Positions 1 to 8,368 of a stretch of DNA of 64,000 bases are shown here, piece by piece. Each line of letters opens with the position of its first letter. Positions within the stretch are counted from its first letter, which is position 1. Source of the DNA: Bacteroidetes bacterium UBA7674 (GTDB taxonomy: Bacteria; Bacteroidota; Bacteroidia; Chitinophagales; Chitinophagaceae); the NCBI GenBank assembly GCA_002483105.1, contig DLHG01000010.1, positions 226,552 to 290,551 on the forward strand, read 5' to 3'. Position numbers and translations under genes: made by a program. A model generated the notes under the pieces. It was not told the DNA's origin, ran no database searches, and saw nothing but the letters and a program-made list of their open reading frames with translations.

Positions 1-468
1 TACCCGCACCACCGTATCAGTATCAATATCAACCTGAACAAGTACAATTTCCTCATTACCCTGCTGCACGAGTTGGCGCACATGCTTACGTATGTACACT
101 TTCAGAACAATGTACCCCCGCATGGTAAGGAGTGGAAGACCCAGTTCAGGCATATATTAGTACCCTTCATGGGCAAGCGCTTCTTCCCGGCCGACGTGGA
201 AGCTGCCGTACTGGCCTACCTGCGCAACCCTGCCGCCAGTACTTGTACCGACCCGAGGTTATACAAAGCACTATACCGCTACGACGAACGCAAGCCCGGC
301 TACACATTGGTAGATGACATAAAGCCCAATGGCCTTTTTGAAATAGAAGGTGGCCGCCGATTCCAGAAAGTAGAAAGCCTTCGTACCCGAAGCCGTTGTA
401 AAGAACTGGCAACCGGCAGGATGTACTTCTTCCAGGGCATTGTAGAAGTAAGATCGGTTAGAAAGTAA
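1..468 (+). CDS. SprT-like zinc metalloprotease (5' truncated)
   Basis: The frame is open from base 1, so the N-terminus lies outside the window; 155 residues are visible before the TAA stop at 466-468. Visible residues 23-27 read HELAH (bases 67-81), the HExxH zinc site of gluzincin proteases, and His41 in VPPHGKEWK is the likely third ligand, the arrangement of the SprT-like domain. The rest matches the short Bacteroidota SprT-like proteins, and the C-terminal zinc ribbon of classic SprT is not evident. Family members are cytoplasmic proteins related to DNA-protein crosslink proteases, but the substrate here is unknown. A strong terminator follows, so this is the last gene of its transcript. 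Confidence 0.8.
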   Translation, partial: YPHHRISININLNKYNFLITLLHELAHMLTYVHFQNNVPPHGKEWKTQFRHILVPFMGKRFFPADVEAAVLAYLRNPAASTCTDPRLYKALYRYDERKPGYTLVDDIKPNGLFEIEGGRRFQKVESLRTRSRCKELATGRMYFFQGIVEVRSVRK

Positions 469-497
469 TATATCTAAATAGTTAATAAAATAATAGC

Positions 498-525
498 AAA
501 TAGCCTTCAGTTGAAGGCTATTTTT
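498..525 (+). terminator. Rho-independent terminator after the SprT-like gene
   Basis: An 11-bp perfect stem (498-508 with 513-523) has an AGTT loop and runs into a T tract. It lies 30 bp after the stop codon of the SprT-like gene. Confidence 0.8.
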
Positions 526-616
526 CATTGACTACCCCATAGTCTATCAACTTATCACCAATTAACCTATCAACTATAAAAAACTACCCCATTCAGGGTT
601 ATCAGTTTAATATTAG

Positions 617-630
617 TTTGGCTACTTTTG
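617..630 (+). promoter_or_regulatory. Candidate Bacteroidota promoter for the M13 peptidase gene
   Basis: TACTTTTG at 623-630 fits the Bacteroidota -7 consensus TAnnTTTG and lies 23 bp before the ATG at 654. No convincing -33 TTTG is seen at the usual spacing, although a TTTG directly precedes the box at 617-620. Confidence 0.4.
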
Positions 631-653
631 TCTTTCCTAAAAATTATAATAAA

Positions 654-2708
654 ATGAATTTGAAGCACGTATTGCTTGCAAGTACAGCGGTAGTGGCTAT
701 GGCATCTTGCCAGAACAACGCCAATAAAACCGAAGAGAAGAAAGCAGAGGAGATCAAACTGATCGACCTGGCTAACCTGGATACCACAGTTAGCCCGGGT
801 GAGAATTTTTTCCTGTACGCTAACGGTGGTTGGTTGAAGACTAATGAAATTCCGGGCGACCAGACAAGGTGGGGCAGTTTTAACCAGCTTATAGAAAACA
901 ACCAGAATAAATTGCGTGGCTTACTGGATGAGGCTGCCGCAAAAAAAGATGCAGCTAAAGGTAGTGCAGAGCAAAAAGTAGGTGATCTATACCGCAGTGC
1001 AATGGATACTGTTGCTATTAATAAGGCAGGAATCGCGCCAATGAATCCGTTACTGGCGAGAATAGATGCTATTACTGATGCCAATGGCGTGATGAAAGAA
1101 ATAGCAGCTATGCAAACGCAAGGCCTGAGCGAATTGTTTGGTATGGCTATCGGCCCTGACGACAAGAACGTTACTAAGCTGATACCGCAATTCTACCAGG
1201 GTGGCATTGGTCTTCCTGACAGAGACTACTATACCAAGACGGATGCGGCTACTGCTGAGATACGTGAAGCATATAAAAAATACCAAGTCGAGCTTCTGAA
1301 ACTAATGGGACTGGATGAAGCTACAGCTACTAAAGATGCTGCGGAGATCTACAAGTTGGAAGAAACTTTAGCTAAAGCTTCAATGACTCGTGTAGAAATG
1401 CGTGACCCATATAAGCTGTATAATAAGTTCAGCATTGACGGCGCTATGAAAGCTACTCCGGGTGTTGACTGGAAAACATTGTTCGCCGACCTGAAGATTG
1501 GCAGCCAGGACAGCCTGATAATAGCTACCACTAACTTCTTTAAAGAAGTAGGAAAGCAACTGAAAGCAACTCCTGTTGATGTTTGGAAAAAGTACCTGAA
1601 GTTCCACGCTGTTAATGATATGACTCCCTACCTGAGCAGCAACTTCGACGAACTGCATTTCGGTTTCTATGGTAAAACAGTTAGCGGACAGAAAGAACAA
1701 AAGCCTCGTTGGAAACGCACTTTAGGCGTTGTTGACGGTGCTCTGGGTGATCTTGTAGGTAAAATGTATGTTGACAAGCACTTTAAGCCGGAAGCAAAAG
1801 AGCGCATGATGGAGCTGGTGAACAACCTGCAACAAACTTATGGTGAGCGTATCGACCGCCTTGACTGGATGAGCGACAGCACAAAGAAAAAAGCACACGC
1901 CAAGCTGAATACCTTCATGAAGAAGATCGGCTATCCTGACAAATGGAAAGACTACAGCAAATTGGAAATAGTGGGCAACGACTATGTAAAGAACATTCTT
2001 GCTACTTCTGCGTTTGAATATGACTATACTATCTCTAAGCTGGGCCGCCCTGTTGACAAAACAGAATGGCAGATGACTCCGCCTACGGTGAACGCATATT
2101 ACAATCCTGCTTTCAACGAGATCGTATTCCCTGCGGGCATCCTCCAATTCCCATTCTTTGATGGTAATGCGGATGACGCGATCAACTATGGTGGTATTGG
2201 TGGCGTAATAGGCCACGAAATGACACACGGCTTCGACGACCAGGGCCGCCAATACGCTGCTGATGGTAACCTGCAAGATTGGTGGGGACCATTGGACGCT
2301 AAGAACTTCAATGAGAAAGCTGCTGTTGTTATCAAACAATATAACGACTTCACGATCCTCGATTCAGTTCACGTTAATGGCGAACTGACGCTGGGCGAGA
2401 ATCTTGCTGACCTTGGCGGACTTGCAATTGCTTACGAAGCATTCAAGAAAACAAAACAAGGCAAAAGCGAAGAGAAGATAGACGGCTTTACACCAGACCA
2501 ACGTTTCTTCCTGAGCTGGGCACAGGTGTGGCGCGCTAAGTCAACTGATAAGGAAGCACGCTTACGCATCAATACCGATCCTCACTCACCGAGTGAAGCG
2601 CGTTGCAATGGCCCTCTGAGCAACATGCCTGAATTCTACAAGGCATTCAACGTGAAGGAAGGCGACAAAATGTGGCGTCCTGAAAGTGAAAGGGCTAAAG
2701 TTTGGTAA
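654..2708 (+). CDS. M13 family metallopeptidase lipoprotein (neprilysin/PepO-like)
   Basis: This is a zinc endopeptidase of the neprilysin/PepO family, probably attached to the envelope by a lipid. The ATG at 654 gives a signal peptide ending in MASC, a lipobox; the frame is open further upstream (from 618) but that extension would spoil the signal. The protein has 684 residues, the usual family length. The N-terminal M13 domain is followed by the catalytic domain with HEMTH near residue 521, the third zinc ligand in GENLADLGG near residue 582, and the family NAYYNP motif. The C-terminus carries the typical CNGPLSNMPEFYKAF segment. It is a single-gene unit ended by a strong terminator. Confidence 0.93.
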   Translation: MNLKHVLLASTAVVAMASCQNNANKTEEKKAEEIKLIDLANLDTTVSPGENFFLYANGGWLKTNEIPGDQTRWGSFNQLIENNQNKLRGLLDEAAAKKDAAKGSAEQKVGDLYRSAMDTVAINKAGIAPMNPLLARIDAITDANGVMKEIAAMQTQGLSELFGMAIGPDDKNVTKLIPQFYQGGIGLPDRDYYTKTDAATAEIREAYKKYQVELLKLMGLDEATATKDAAEIYKLEETLAKASMTRVEMRDPYKLYNKFSIDGAMKATPGVDWKTLFADLKIGSQDSLIIATTNFFKEVGKQLKATPVDVWKKYLKFHAVNDMTPYLSSNFDELHFGFYGKTVSGQKEQKPRWKRTLGVVDGALGDLVGKMYVDKHFKPEAKERMMELVNNLQQTYGERIDRLDWMSDSTKKKAHAKLNTFMKKIGYPDKWKDYSKLEIVGNDYVKNILATSAFEYDYTISKLGRPVDKTEWQMTPPTVNAYYNPAFNEIVFPAGILQFPFFDGNADDAINYGGIGGVIGHEMTHGFDDQGRQYAADGNLQDWWGPLDAKNFNEKAAVVIKQYNDFTILDSVHVNGELTLGENLADLGGLAIAYEAFKKTKQGKSEEKIDGFTPDQRFFLSWAQVWRAKSTDKEARLRINTDPHSPSEARCNGPLSNMPEFYKAFNVKEGDKMWRPESERAKVW

Positions 2709-2733
2709 AACCATAATAGAATACATAGAGTAC

Positions 2734-2765
2734 ATCCTCCCGACTTAGCCGGGAGGATTTTTTTG
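2734..2765 (+). terminator. Rho-independent terminator after the M13 peptidase gene
   Basis: The stem ATCCTCCCG/CGGGAGGAT (2734-2742 with 2750-2758) has a 7-nt loop and is followed by seven T residues. Confidence 0.9.
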
Positions 2766-2791
2766 ATCAGAAAAATACAATCCCCTTCTGG

Positions 2792-3046
2792 TTGAAGTGT
2801 TTAGCGCTGCGTCACTTCAATCTAACCAATAGAAACCAGGACTCCGTCCGGCAGCACTCATTCCGAAGCTTGGTAGCGGAACCTTTCTCCGTTGTTGGTC
2901 GCCTGACCAACAACTTCTTGCGAAAAACGCCCCGTCCATTCCCCTTCTGTCGGGCGTTACCACCCGACATACTCGCGCCTCAAATGTGCATATCATTTTT
3001 TGCTGCCCGACAGGCATTTGGGTATCTTTACACAAGCCAAATACCC
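2792..3046 (+). repeat. Palindrome-rich intergenic island without a credible gene
   Basis: Four inverted repeats lie in about 250 bases: TTGAAGTG/CACTTCAA (2792-2820), GTTGTTGGTC/GACCAACAAC (2891-2914), CTGTCGGGC/GCCCGACAG (2947-2955 with 3005-3013; its TGTCGGG can also pair with 2963-2969), and GGGTAT/ATACCC (3020-3046). The open frames here on both strands have no family resemblance and run through the palindromes, so I do not call genes. The region resembles REP-type or decayed mobile DNA. Together with the tandem array and hairpin that follow, it fills the 640-base gap 2709-3349. Confidence 0.5.
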
Positions 3047-3159
3047 ACCCTTCAGCGGGATGAGGCTGAGTAGGTAGCTCGTGAACAGCCAATAACACTT
3101 ACACATACTGAAACCCGCTACCACTAAGGATTTCACCAGAACAAAGCTGGCACTAAGCA

Positions 3160-3243
3160 GCACTTACATAGCACAAAACAGCACTCACACAGCACAAGAC
3201 GGCACTTACGCAGCACAAGCAAGCACTTACACGGCACAGGGCG
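3160..3243 (+). repeat. 21-bp tandem repeat array, four units
   Basis: Four consecutive 21-bp units start at 3160, 3181, 3202 and 3223. Each begins GCACTYAC and carries a second GGCAC/AGCAC block. The octamer GCACTAAG flanks the array on both sides (3150-3157 and 3244-3251), and a more diverged unit may start at 3094. The array lies 107-190 bp upstream of the vWA gene start. A 21-bp period equals two helical turns, which would suit stacked protein binding, but nothing shows a function. Confidence 0.75.
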
Positions 3244-3286
3244 GCACTAAGGATTAAACTCAAAAAATTTTTAGGGAAAATTATGG

Positions 3287-3339
3287 TTTAGTGTGTCTTA
3301 GGATAAACGGGGTTTTTCCCCATATCCTCCAACACTAAA
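3287..3339 (+). promoter_or_regulatory. Long interrupted hairpin in the leader of the vWA gene
   Basis: Three nested complementary blocks form one hairpin: TTTAGTGT/ACACTAAA (3287-3294 with 3332-3339), AGGATA/TATCCT (3300-3305 with 3323-3328) and GGGG/CCCC (3309-3312 with 3318-3321) around a TTTTT loop. It ends 10 bp before the start codon at 3350 and lacks a following T run, so it is more likely a leader regulatory structure than a terminator. Confidence 0.5.
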
Positions 3340-3349
3340 ATGTCTAAAT

Positions 3350-5290
3350 ATGAAAATGAGAATCATCCTGCTGTTATCAACAGTATTCATCTCTTTACAG
3401 GCACTCGCGCAAAGCGGCAAGATAACCGGTAAAGTAACAGACGAACACAAACGAGCCATCCCCGGTGCTACTATCGACATCCACCAGTCGGGCAGGAAGA
3501 TCACCTCCACATCCACAGGCGCTAATGGCATTTATACTATCTCCGTCAATCCCGGTACTTACGAAGTCTTTGCCAGCCGATCCAGCTTTACCAAAAAACG
3601 CCTTGTGGCAACAGTTACTGCAAAAAACACCTCTACCATCAACTTTACCTTAACACGTGTCCAATCCCCTGCCGCAAAGGACAAGCGCAGGGAGGTAAAA
3701 GAAGGAGACATAAGTGCCGCAGGAGCTGTCAGCACGCAGATTGAAGATGCAAAGGGCATCAGCTATGAGCGCCACGCCGCCAAAAGCATCACCATGGATG
3801 AGAATGTCTATAACTACGCTCCCCCACCATCACCAATTGATAATGCGCAGTTCTACAACCCCAGCATAGAAGAATATAAAAAGGTGGCGGAGAATGACTT
3901 CATGAATGTACAGGCCAATCCGCTCTCCACTATGTCAATAGATGTGGACAGGGGCTCTTACGCTAATGTCCGTCGCTTCATACAAAGTGGCCAACTACCT
4001 CCTGCTGATGCCGTACGCGTGGAAGAAATGATCAACTATTTCAACTACAACTACCCTACTCCTACCAATGATGACCCCATCGCTATCAACACCACCCTTA
4101 CCGATTGCCCCTGGAAGAAAGAACACAAGCTGCTGAAAATAGGTATGCAGGCAAAGAAGATCAGTTACGATAAACTGCCTGCCTCTAATCTTGTATTCCT
4201 CATAGACGTATCAGGCTCTATGTACAGCCAGGATAAGCTGCCATTGCTCATCAGCTCTATGAAACTATTGGTGAACAATCTGCGCAACGAGGATAGAGTA
4301 TCTATTGTTACGTATGCAGGTAATGCAGGAGTGGTACTGCCATCTACTCCCGGCAGCAAAAAGGAAAAGATCATTGCCGCACTGGAAAAGCTGAGTGCCG
4401 GTGGCTCTACAGCAGGCGCTGAAGGCATACTCACTGCCTACAAAGTAGCACAGGAGAATTTCATACGTGGTGGCAACAACCGCATTATCCTTTCTACAGA
4501 CGGCGACTTCAATGTAGGTGTCAGCTCAGATAATGAGTTGGAAGACCTGATCACTAAAGAAAGAGAAAAAGGCATATTCCTTTCTTGCCTTGGCTTCGGT
4601 ACAGGCAACTTCAAAGATGCTAAAATGGAAATGCTGGCCGACAAAGGAAATGGCAACTACTCTTACATCGACAATATAGACGAAGGAAAGAAAACACTGG
4701 TGAATGAATTTGGTGGTACACTATTCACTATCGCTAAAGATGTGAAAGCCCAGATAGAGTTCAACCCTACAAAAGTGCAATCATACAGGCTGGTAGGCTA
4801 TGAGAACAGGATGCTGAACGCAGAAGACTTTAAAGATGATAAGAAAGATGCCGGTGAATTGGGTGCAGGTCATACCGTTACCTTTATCTACGAGATCATC
4901 CCTACGGGCATATACGACAAGAATGTAAGGCCGGTGAATGAGTTGAAATACCGCACCATAGAAGAAAGCGTTGACTTCTTCAACAACGAGTTTGCAACAA
5001 TAAAATTCAGGTACAAAAAACCCGATGGTCATAGAAGCACCGAAATGGCACATACCGTAAAAGACAACACCCTATCCATAGGTGAAGCTAATGAAGACAC
5101 CCGCTTTGCCTACTCTATAGCACTCTTCGGAATGATATTGAAGGACTCGAAGTTCAAAGGCAACGGAACGATACAGGATGTACTGGACCTTGCTAAGAAC
5201 AGCAAAGGCGAGGACGAAGATGGCTACCGTGCTGAATTTGTGAAGCTGGTAAAGGATGTCAAAGACAATATCTCCATTACAAAACGATAA
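3350..5290 (+). CDS. von Willebrand factor type A protein with carboxypeptidase-regulatory-like domain
   Basis: A 646-residue exported protein of the YfbK-like vWA family, common in Bacteroidota and of unknown physiological role. A signal peptide ends near residue 20 (ALAQ). It is followed by a CarboxypepD_reg-like beta-sandwich (about 22-105), a low-complexity linker, the von Willebrand N-terminal domain (about 180-270, with MSIDVDRGSYANVRRF), the vWA domain with the MIDAS motif DVSGS at 286-290 and TDGDFN near 383, and a DUF3520-like C-terminus. No T9SS tail is seen, so it is probably periplasmic or held at the outer membrane. The leader carries a long hairpin and a tandem array. Confidence 0.9.
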   Translation: MKMRIILLLSTVFISLQALAQSGKITGKVTDEHKRAIPGATIDIHQSGRKITSTSTGANGIYTISVNPGTYEVFASRSSFTKKRLVATVTAKNTSTINFTLTRVQSPAAKDKRREVKEGDISAAGAVSTQIEDAKGISYERHAAKSITMDENVYNYAPPPSPIDNAQFYNPSIEEYKKVAENDFMNVQANPLSTMSIDVDRGSYANVRRFIQSGQLPPADAVRVEEMINYFNYNYPTPTNDDPIAINTTLTDCPWKKEHKLLKIGMQAKKISYDKLPASNLVFLIDVSGSMYSQDKLPLLISSMKLLVNNLRNEDRVSIVTYAGNAGVVLPSTPGSKKEKIIAALEKLSAGGSTAGAEGILTAYKVAQENFIRGGNNRIILSTDGDFNVGVSSDNELEDLITKEREKGIFLSCLGFGTGNFKDAKMEMLADKGNGNYSYIDNIDEGKKTLVNEFGGTLFTIAKDVKAQIEFNPTKVQSYRLVGYENRMLNAEDFKDDKKDAGELGAGHTVTFIYEIIPTGIYDKNVRPVNELKYRTIEESVDFFNNEFATIKFRYKKPDGHRSTEMAHTVKDNTLSIGEANEDTRFAYSIALFGMILKDSKFKGNGTIQDVLDLAKNSKGEDEDGYRAEFVKLVKDVKDNISITKR

Positions 5291-5307
5291 ACCCTTCATA
5301 GACATAT

Positions 5308-5350
5308 AACAAAGCCCTCCCTCTCGGCTCAAGAGGGAGGGCTTTGTTTT
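5308..5350 (+). terminator. Bidirectional terminator between convergent genes
   Basis: A 17-bp perfect stem (5308-5324 with 5332-5348) is flanked by a T run on the plus strand. It lies between the vWA gene and the convergent DUF4846 gene and can serve both. Confidence 0.9.
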
Positions 5351-5365
5351 TAACTAGTTGCTGTA

Positions 5366-6217
5366 TTAGTCCTCAAATCGCTTCAGGTCATTGGTAGTAA
5401 ACTTCCACTGTGGTGTTTCTATCACCTCTTGCGATGTATCCAGTTCATACCAGGGAGATATGTTCTTGTTCATCGGGTTATTCAGTATTTGTGTTTCCTG
5501 TGCAGGCATATAGCTCTGCGCTAACAGGTACACTTTCTTACCCGCTGCATTTTCAGCAACATCTACAACGATCACAGCATGACCGGGAGAACCGCCTTGT
5601 ATCAGCACATCGCCTGATCTCAGGTCTTTATAATTCACTTGCTTCAACTCCCTGGATAACGATAATGTACCCGCATAAGAGAACACCATATCCATATACT
5701 GTCTGAAAGAAGCATAGCTATTACCCGGTGTTGCCCTATTTACCCAATTCGCCTTATTACCTTTTACTGATATTCTGTATCCCTCCATCCATGGGTTATA
5801 AGCTGCTACAAAACCATTGGTAAAGTTGAAGTGTATCTTCTTTGGCTGGCCTGTCCTATAGAAATACTCTGCCCGCAGGCGCATCACGGCATCGGCGCAT
5901 TGCTGCAGGTTTGCTTTGCCAATATCCATCGCTACTACACCGCTGTATATATCATTGTTGTCCTTTTCCTCCCCGTTGTAGTACAACACAGGAGCATTGT
6001 GTTCTTTCAACGGCAGATTGCGCAAATAATATCCAAAGGACATCTTATCAAAGGCTTGTCTTTCATACCCATTGGGTGGAGAGAAGCGGCTTTCAATAGT
6101 TTTGCCTGAAGGCTTAATAATTTCTTGTGAATGATCACCCCGGGAAATCTGTCCTGTGGAAGTGTCCCGGCAACCGTACACTGCCAGTGGCAGGAGTAAT
6201 AAAAAACGTAAGTCCAT
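5366..6217 (-). CDS. DUF4846 family lipoprotein
   Basis: A 283-residue protein resembling the DUF4846 family, which has no assigned reaction. The ATG at 6217 gives a short signal peptide ending in a Cys at position 16 (LAVYGC), a plausible lipobox; an ATG 18 bases upstream would only add MLKSSA. The body contains the family-typical NGFVAAYNPWMEGYRI region and a C-terminal GSPGHAVIVVD segment that recalls NlpC/P60-like folds, although I see no complete catalytic triad. It is convergent with the vWA gene and shares its terminator. Confidence 0.8.
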   Translation of the reverse strand: MDLRFLLLLPLAVYGCRDTSTGQISRGDHSQEIIKPSGKTIESRFSPPNGYERQAFDKMSFGYYLRNLPLKEHNAPVLYYNGEEKDNNDIYSGVVAMDIGKANLQQCADAVMRLRAEYFYRTGQPKKIHFNFTNGFVAAYNPWMEGYRISVKGNKANWVNRATPGNSYASFRQYMDMVFSYAGTLSLSRELKQVNYKDLRSGDVLIQGGSPGHAVIVVDVAENAAGKKVYLLAQSYMPAQETQILNNPMNKNISPWYELDTSQEVIETPQWKFTTNDLKRFED

Positions 6218-6262
6218 AGCTGAAGATTTCAGCAAAGACGTTTTAAATCCGGTTTTCCATAA

Positions 6263-6682
6263 TTATTTCCGTGTAGCCGCTTTTACCGCCATTTTCATAT
6301 ACTTCAGTACCTCCTCATTTATATCCTCCTCATTCATCATCCTGAAGTAATGATTGTTTTGGGTAGAGCCCGGCACGTTGGCTATCTTATAGAAGCAGAG
6401 ATTGTCTTCATAAGGTTTGTCGAAATAGAAAACCACATCCACAAAGTTCTTCCCCAGCCTATGAATATGCCCAAGCCGAACATCTACCGACAATGCTATC
6501 GCAGACTTAGTAGGGCGGACCTGTATATCACCCAAAGCACTTAGTTCCCTTATGAAATGGTCGTATAGGGAAATGGTCAGTTCCGATTTCCCTTGCAGGT
6601 AATCAGACAAAGTTTTGTCGTTGCAGGAATGAGACTGGTTGTCTCTTACAAAAGTCTTCCGGCATTGGGGGCATGTCCACAT
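6263..6682 (-). CDS. DUF5655 domain protein with N-terminal zinc finger
   Basis: A 139-residue cytoplasmic protein. The N-terminus WTCPQC...HSC (Cys4, Cys7, His18, Cys20) is a small zinc-finger-like element, and the remainder matches the DUF5655 family, whose function is unknown. It starts 9 bp after the stop of the YjbR gene and probably shares its transcript. The paired DUF5655 and YjbR folds may act on the same small target, but this is inference from position only. Confidence 0.75.
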   Translation of the reverse strand: MWTCPQCRKTFVRDNQSHSCNDKTLSDYLQGKSELTISLYDHFIRELSALGDIQVRPTKSAIALSVDVRLGHIHRLGKNFVDVVFYFDKPYEDNLCFYKIANVPGSTQNNHYFRMMNEEDINEEVLKYMKMAVKAATRK

Positions 6683-6691
6683 GAGTATAGA

Positions 6692-7033
6692 TTAGAGGCT
6701 TTCCCTTACCTTTTTGGGCAGCTTCGATTTGATCAGTTCATAGGATTGCGACAGGTATTGCTCCCATTCCTTTGGTTTCAGGGACTTATAACGCTCTACT
6801 CTCACCCATTTGTTGCGCGCCATGTACGGAGCAGGAATAATGCCATCTCGTTCGGTCAGTTTATCGAAATCTTCATCACTCACCTTTATAGACACATCCT
6901 GCGCACCATCATCAATGGTGGTGATGCAGAACATCTTCTCAGCTACCATAAAGCAGATGTGATTCTCCCACTTCACCCCTTCAGTAACACCGGGAAAAGC
7001 GAGGCATGTCTCGCGGATCTTATCAAAAGTCAT
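6692..7033 (-). CDS. MmcQ/YjbR family protein
   Basis: A 113-residue protein of the MmcQ/YjbR family, recognisable from the N-terminal CLAFPGVTEGVKW segment and the central VSIKVSDEDFDKL block. The family has a CyaY-like fold and is thought to bind DNA, but its role is not settled. There is no signal peptide. The gene lies 20 bp downstream of a mini-lipoprotein gene and 9 bp upstream of the DUF5655 gene, all on the minus strand. Confidence 0.88.
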   Translation of the reverse strand: MTFDKIRETCLAFPGVTEGVKWENHICFMVAEKMFCITTIDDGAQDVSIKVSDEDFDKLTERDGIIPAPYMARNKWVRVERYKSLKPKEWEQYLSQSYELIKSKLPKKVRESL

Positions 7034-7053
7034 ATAGCAAAGATAGAAACTAT

Positions 7054-7296
7054 TTATTGCAGGTTGCAGGTAGCCGACTGTGCATCGCTATTGAGAGATG
7101 CTTCATGTTGCTCGCAGTTTTTCTCAGCGCGCTTTTGTGGACTCAAAGCCTTGATATCCATACGTATTACCTGTGAGCCATTCTCCAGCCTGGCCTGCTT
7201 ATCGTATAGATAGCAGTGGCAACTGAAGGTCTTGCTGCAAGAGGCAAACAGGAACGCTATCAGAATGAAAAGTATGGAATTGCGAAGGGTTTTCAT
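7054..7296 (-). CDS. Small Cys-rich lipoprotein, FxCxC type
   Basis: An 80-residue precursor beginning MKTLRNSILF with lipobox FASC. The mature part starts CSKTFSCHC and has two further Cys, one followed by E and one in the C-terminal CNLQ. The same plan (lipobox Cys, then FxCxC, a mid Cys, and a C-terminal CxL[QK]) is seen in the neighbour at 7334-7531 and in the gene at 28440-28667. I do not recognise a named family. The start at 7296 was chosen because it gives a clean signal peptide; the frame continues upstream to 7407 with unlikely sequence. Confidence 0.7.
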   Translation of the reverse strand: MKTLRNSILFILIAFLFASCSKTFSCHCYLYDKQARLENGSQVIRMDIKALSPQKRAEKNCEQHEASLNSDAQSATCNLQ

Positions 7297-7333
7297 CAGC
7301 AAAATTTTACATAAGTTACAGAAAAAGTTGGAT

Positions 7334-7531
7334 TTACTGTAAGGTACATATAGTATTCGGCTCATACCATGTGTTAAATTGCTCTGTACAAAGGTGTTTA
7401 GCATCATGCTTTGGCCGCAATGACGAAGTTTTCATATTGATCAGATTCTCTTCAGTGTTTTTTGTCACCGGGTCAACAGTGACACACCGACAAACAAATT
7501 GCCTCGAGCACGAAGTCATAAATAACACCAT
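7334..7531 (-). CDS. Small FxCxC lipoprotein, 5' end probably frameshifted
   Basis: A 65-codon frame, homologous in plan to the 7054-7296 gene: TSCSRQFVCRC near the start and ICTLQ at the end. From its own ATG (7531) the signal peptide would be only eight residues. Upstream in the same frame the codons spell a normal hydrophobic core (YALVGAFI), but without a start codon. An ATG at 7563-7565 in another frame starts MRN and would join this core exactly if one of the two G residues at 7556-7557 were absent. The gene therefore looks broken by a 1-base insertion, or a base was misread. Confidence 0.5.
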   Translation of the reverse strand: MVLFMTSCSRQFVCRCVTVDPVTKNTEENLINMKTSSLRPKHDAKHLCTEQFNTWYEPNTICTLQ

Positions 7532-7635
7532 AATAAAAGCACCAACAAGGGCATAGGTTTCTCATTTCCAATAGTTTATACAATTATATAAAATGATCGG
7601 CAACAACAGAAACTATATTGCCTATTTTTAAAACT

Positions 7636-8274
7636 GTGAATAACAGAACACAACATACATTCACCTGGCTCAAGGTATTGGCATCGTTTATTCTACTCGA
7701 GATCATATTCTTATCGCTGAGTATTAATATCATCGATAGCCTCTGCTATCCATCTATTATCATTTTTTTTATTGGCATACCAGCATTAGTTGGCCTTGCT
7801 ATTGGGCTCATTTTGAATTCGCTCACAAAATTCAAATGGCCAATACTTATTTACATCGCAGGATATCTTCTCTCCACATTTATTTGCATTGCAATATTAT
7901 TTACCCAGTTCAACGACTCGCCGTTTGTGCACTTATCCCCATACGAAAACACACCCCCTACTTTAGATTTCTCAACCGATGCCGATGATACTACCAGTTC
8001 CTTCCAAGCCGATGAGAAACACGCCATAGAAGAAGTGCTCTACCTCATGGAGCAGCTGTATCCCTTAGGCGCCTATGTACTTGATGACATAACTACCAAA
8101 CCGGGTAATGGTGGCATAGTCTGCACCATTATTTTCATGCTTCCTGAAGAAGGCAACAAGAAATACATCAGCCAATACAATGTTAAAGAAGGCGTTCCAA
8201 AACCGTTATATATTAAGAGTGATACTACTTCCCGGGCCTACCTGGAATACAAATTGGAGAAAACCTCCGAGTAG
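7636..8274 (+). CDS. Putative three-TM membrane protein with soluble C-terminal domain
   Basis: Unrecognised protein of about 212 residues. Three hydrophobic segments lie in the first half (roughly residues 12-34, 38-61 and 67-92 from the GTG start), followed by a polar C-terminal domain of about 110 residues. No ATG is available in frame: the choice is GTG at 7636 or TTG at 7618, and I prefer the GTG. The C-terminal half (EEVLYLMEQLYPLGAYVLDDI) shows no motif I can name. It stands 94 bp before the PQQ-like propeller gene in the same direction. Confidence 0.6.
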   Translation: MNNRTQHTFTWLKVLASFILLEIIFLSLSINIIDSLCYPSIIIFFIGIPALVGLAIGLILNSLTKFKWPILIYIAGYLLSTFICIAILFTQFNDSPFVHLSPYENTPPTLDFSTDADDTTSSFQADEKHAIEEVLYLMEQLYPLGAYVLDDITTKPGNGGIVCTIIFMLPEEGNKKYISQYNVKEGVPKPLYIKSDTTSRAYLEYKLEKTSE

Positions 8275-8368
8275 ATATTGACATGCTCCCACCATTAACA
8301 TATGTTAATACGGCAAGGCTTCTTTTATCCGCTGATTTTTAACTTATTTTACAAGAGAAACAACACCC

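Noticed and set aside
1722..2339. 205-codon open frame opposite the M13 peptidase
   Set aside because: It is antisense to the conserved catalytic domain and has no recognisable features.
2792..3098. Open frames of about 93 codons on both strands in the M13-vWA intergenic region
   Set aside because: They are antisense to each other, lack family features and run through several palindromes, so they are probably by-products of repetitive sequence.
3160..3243. CRISPR array
   Set aside because: The 21-bp units are directly adjacent with no spacers, and no cas genes are in the window.
3096..3258. In-frame reading of the 21-bp repeats as a seven-residue peptide repeat
   Set aside because: No ATG, GTG or TTG precedes the array in that frame after the stop at 3093, and the sequence lies in a gap with regulatory-looking structures.
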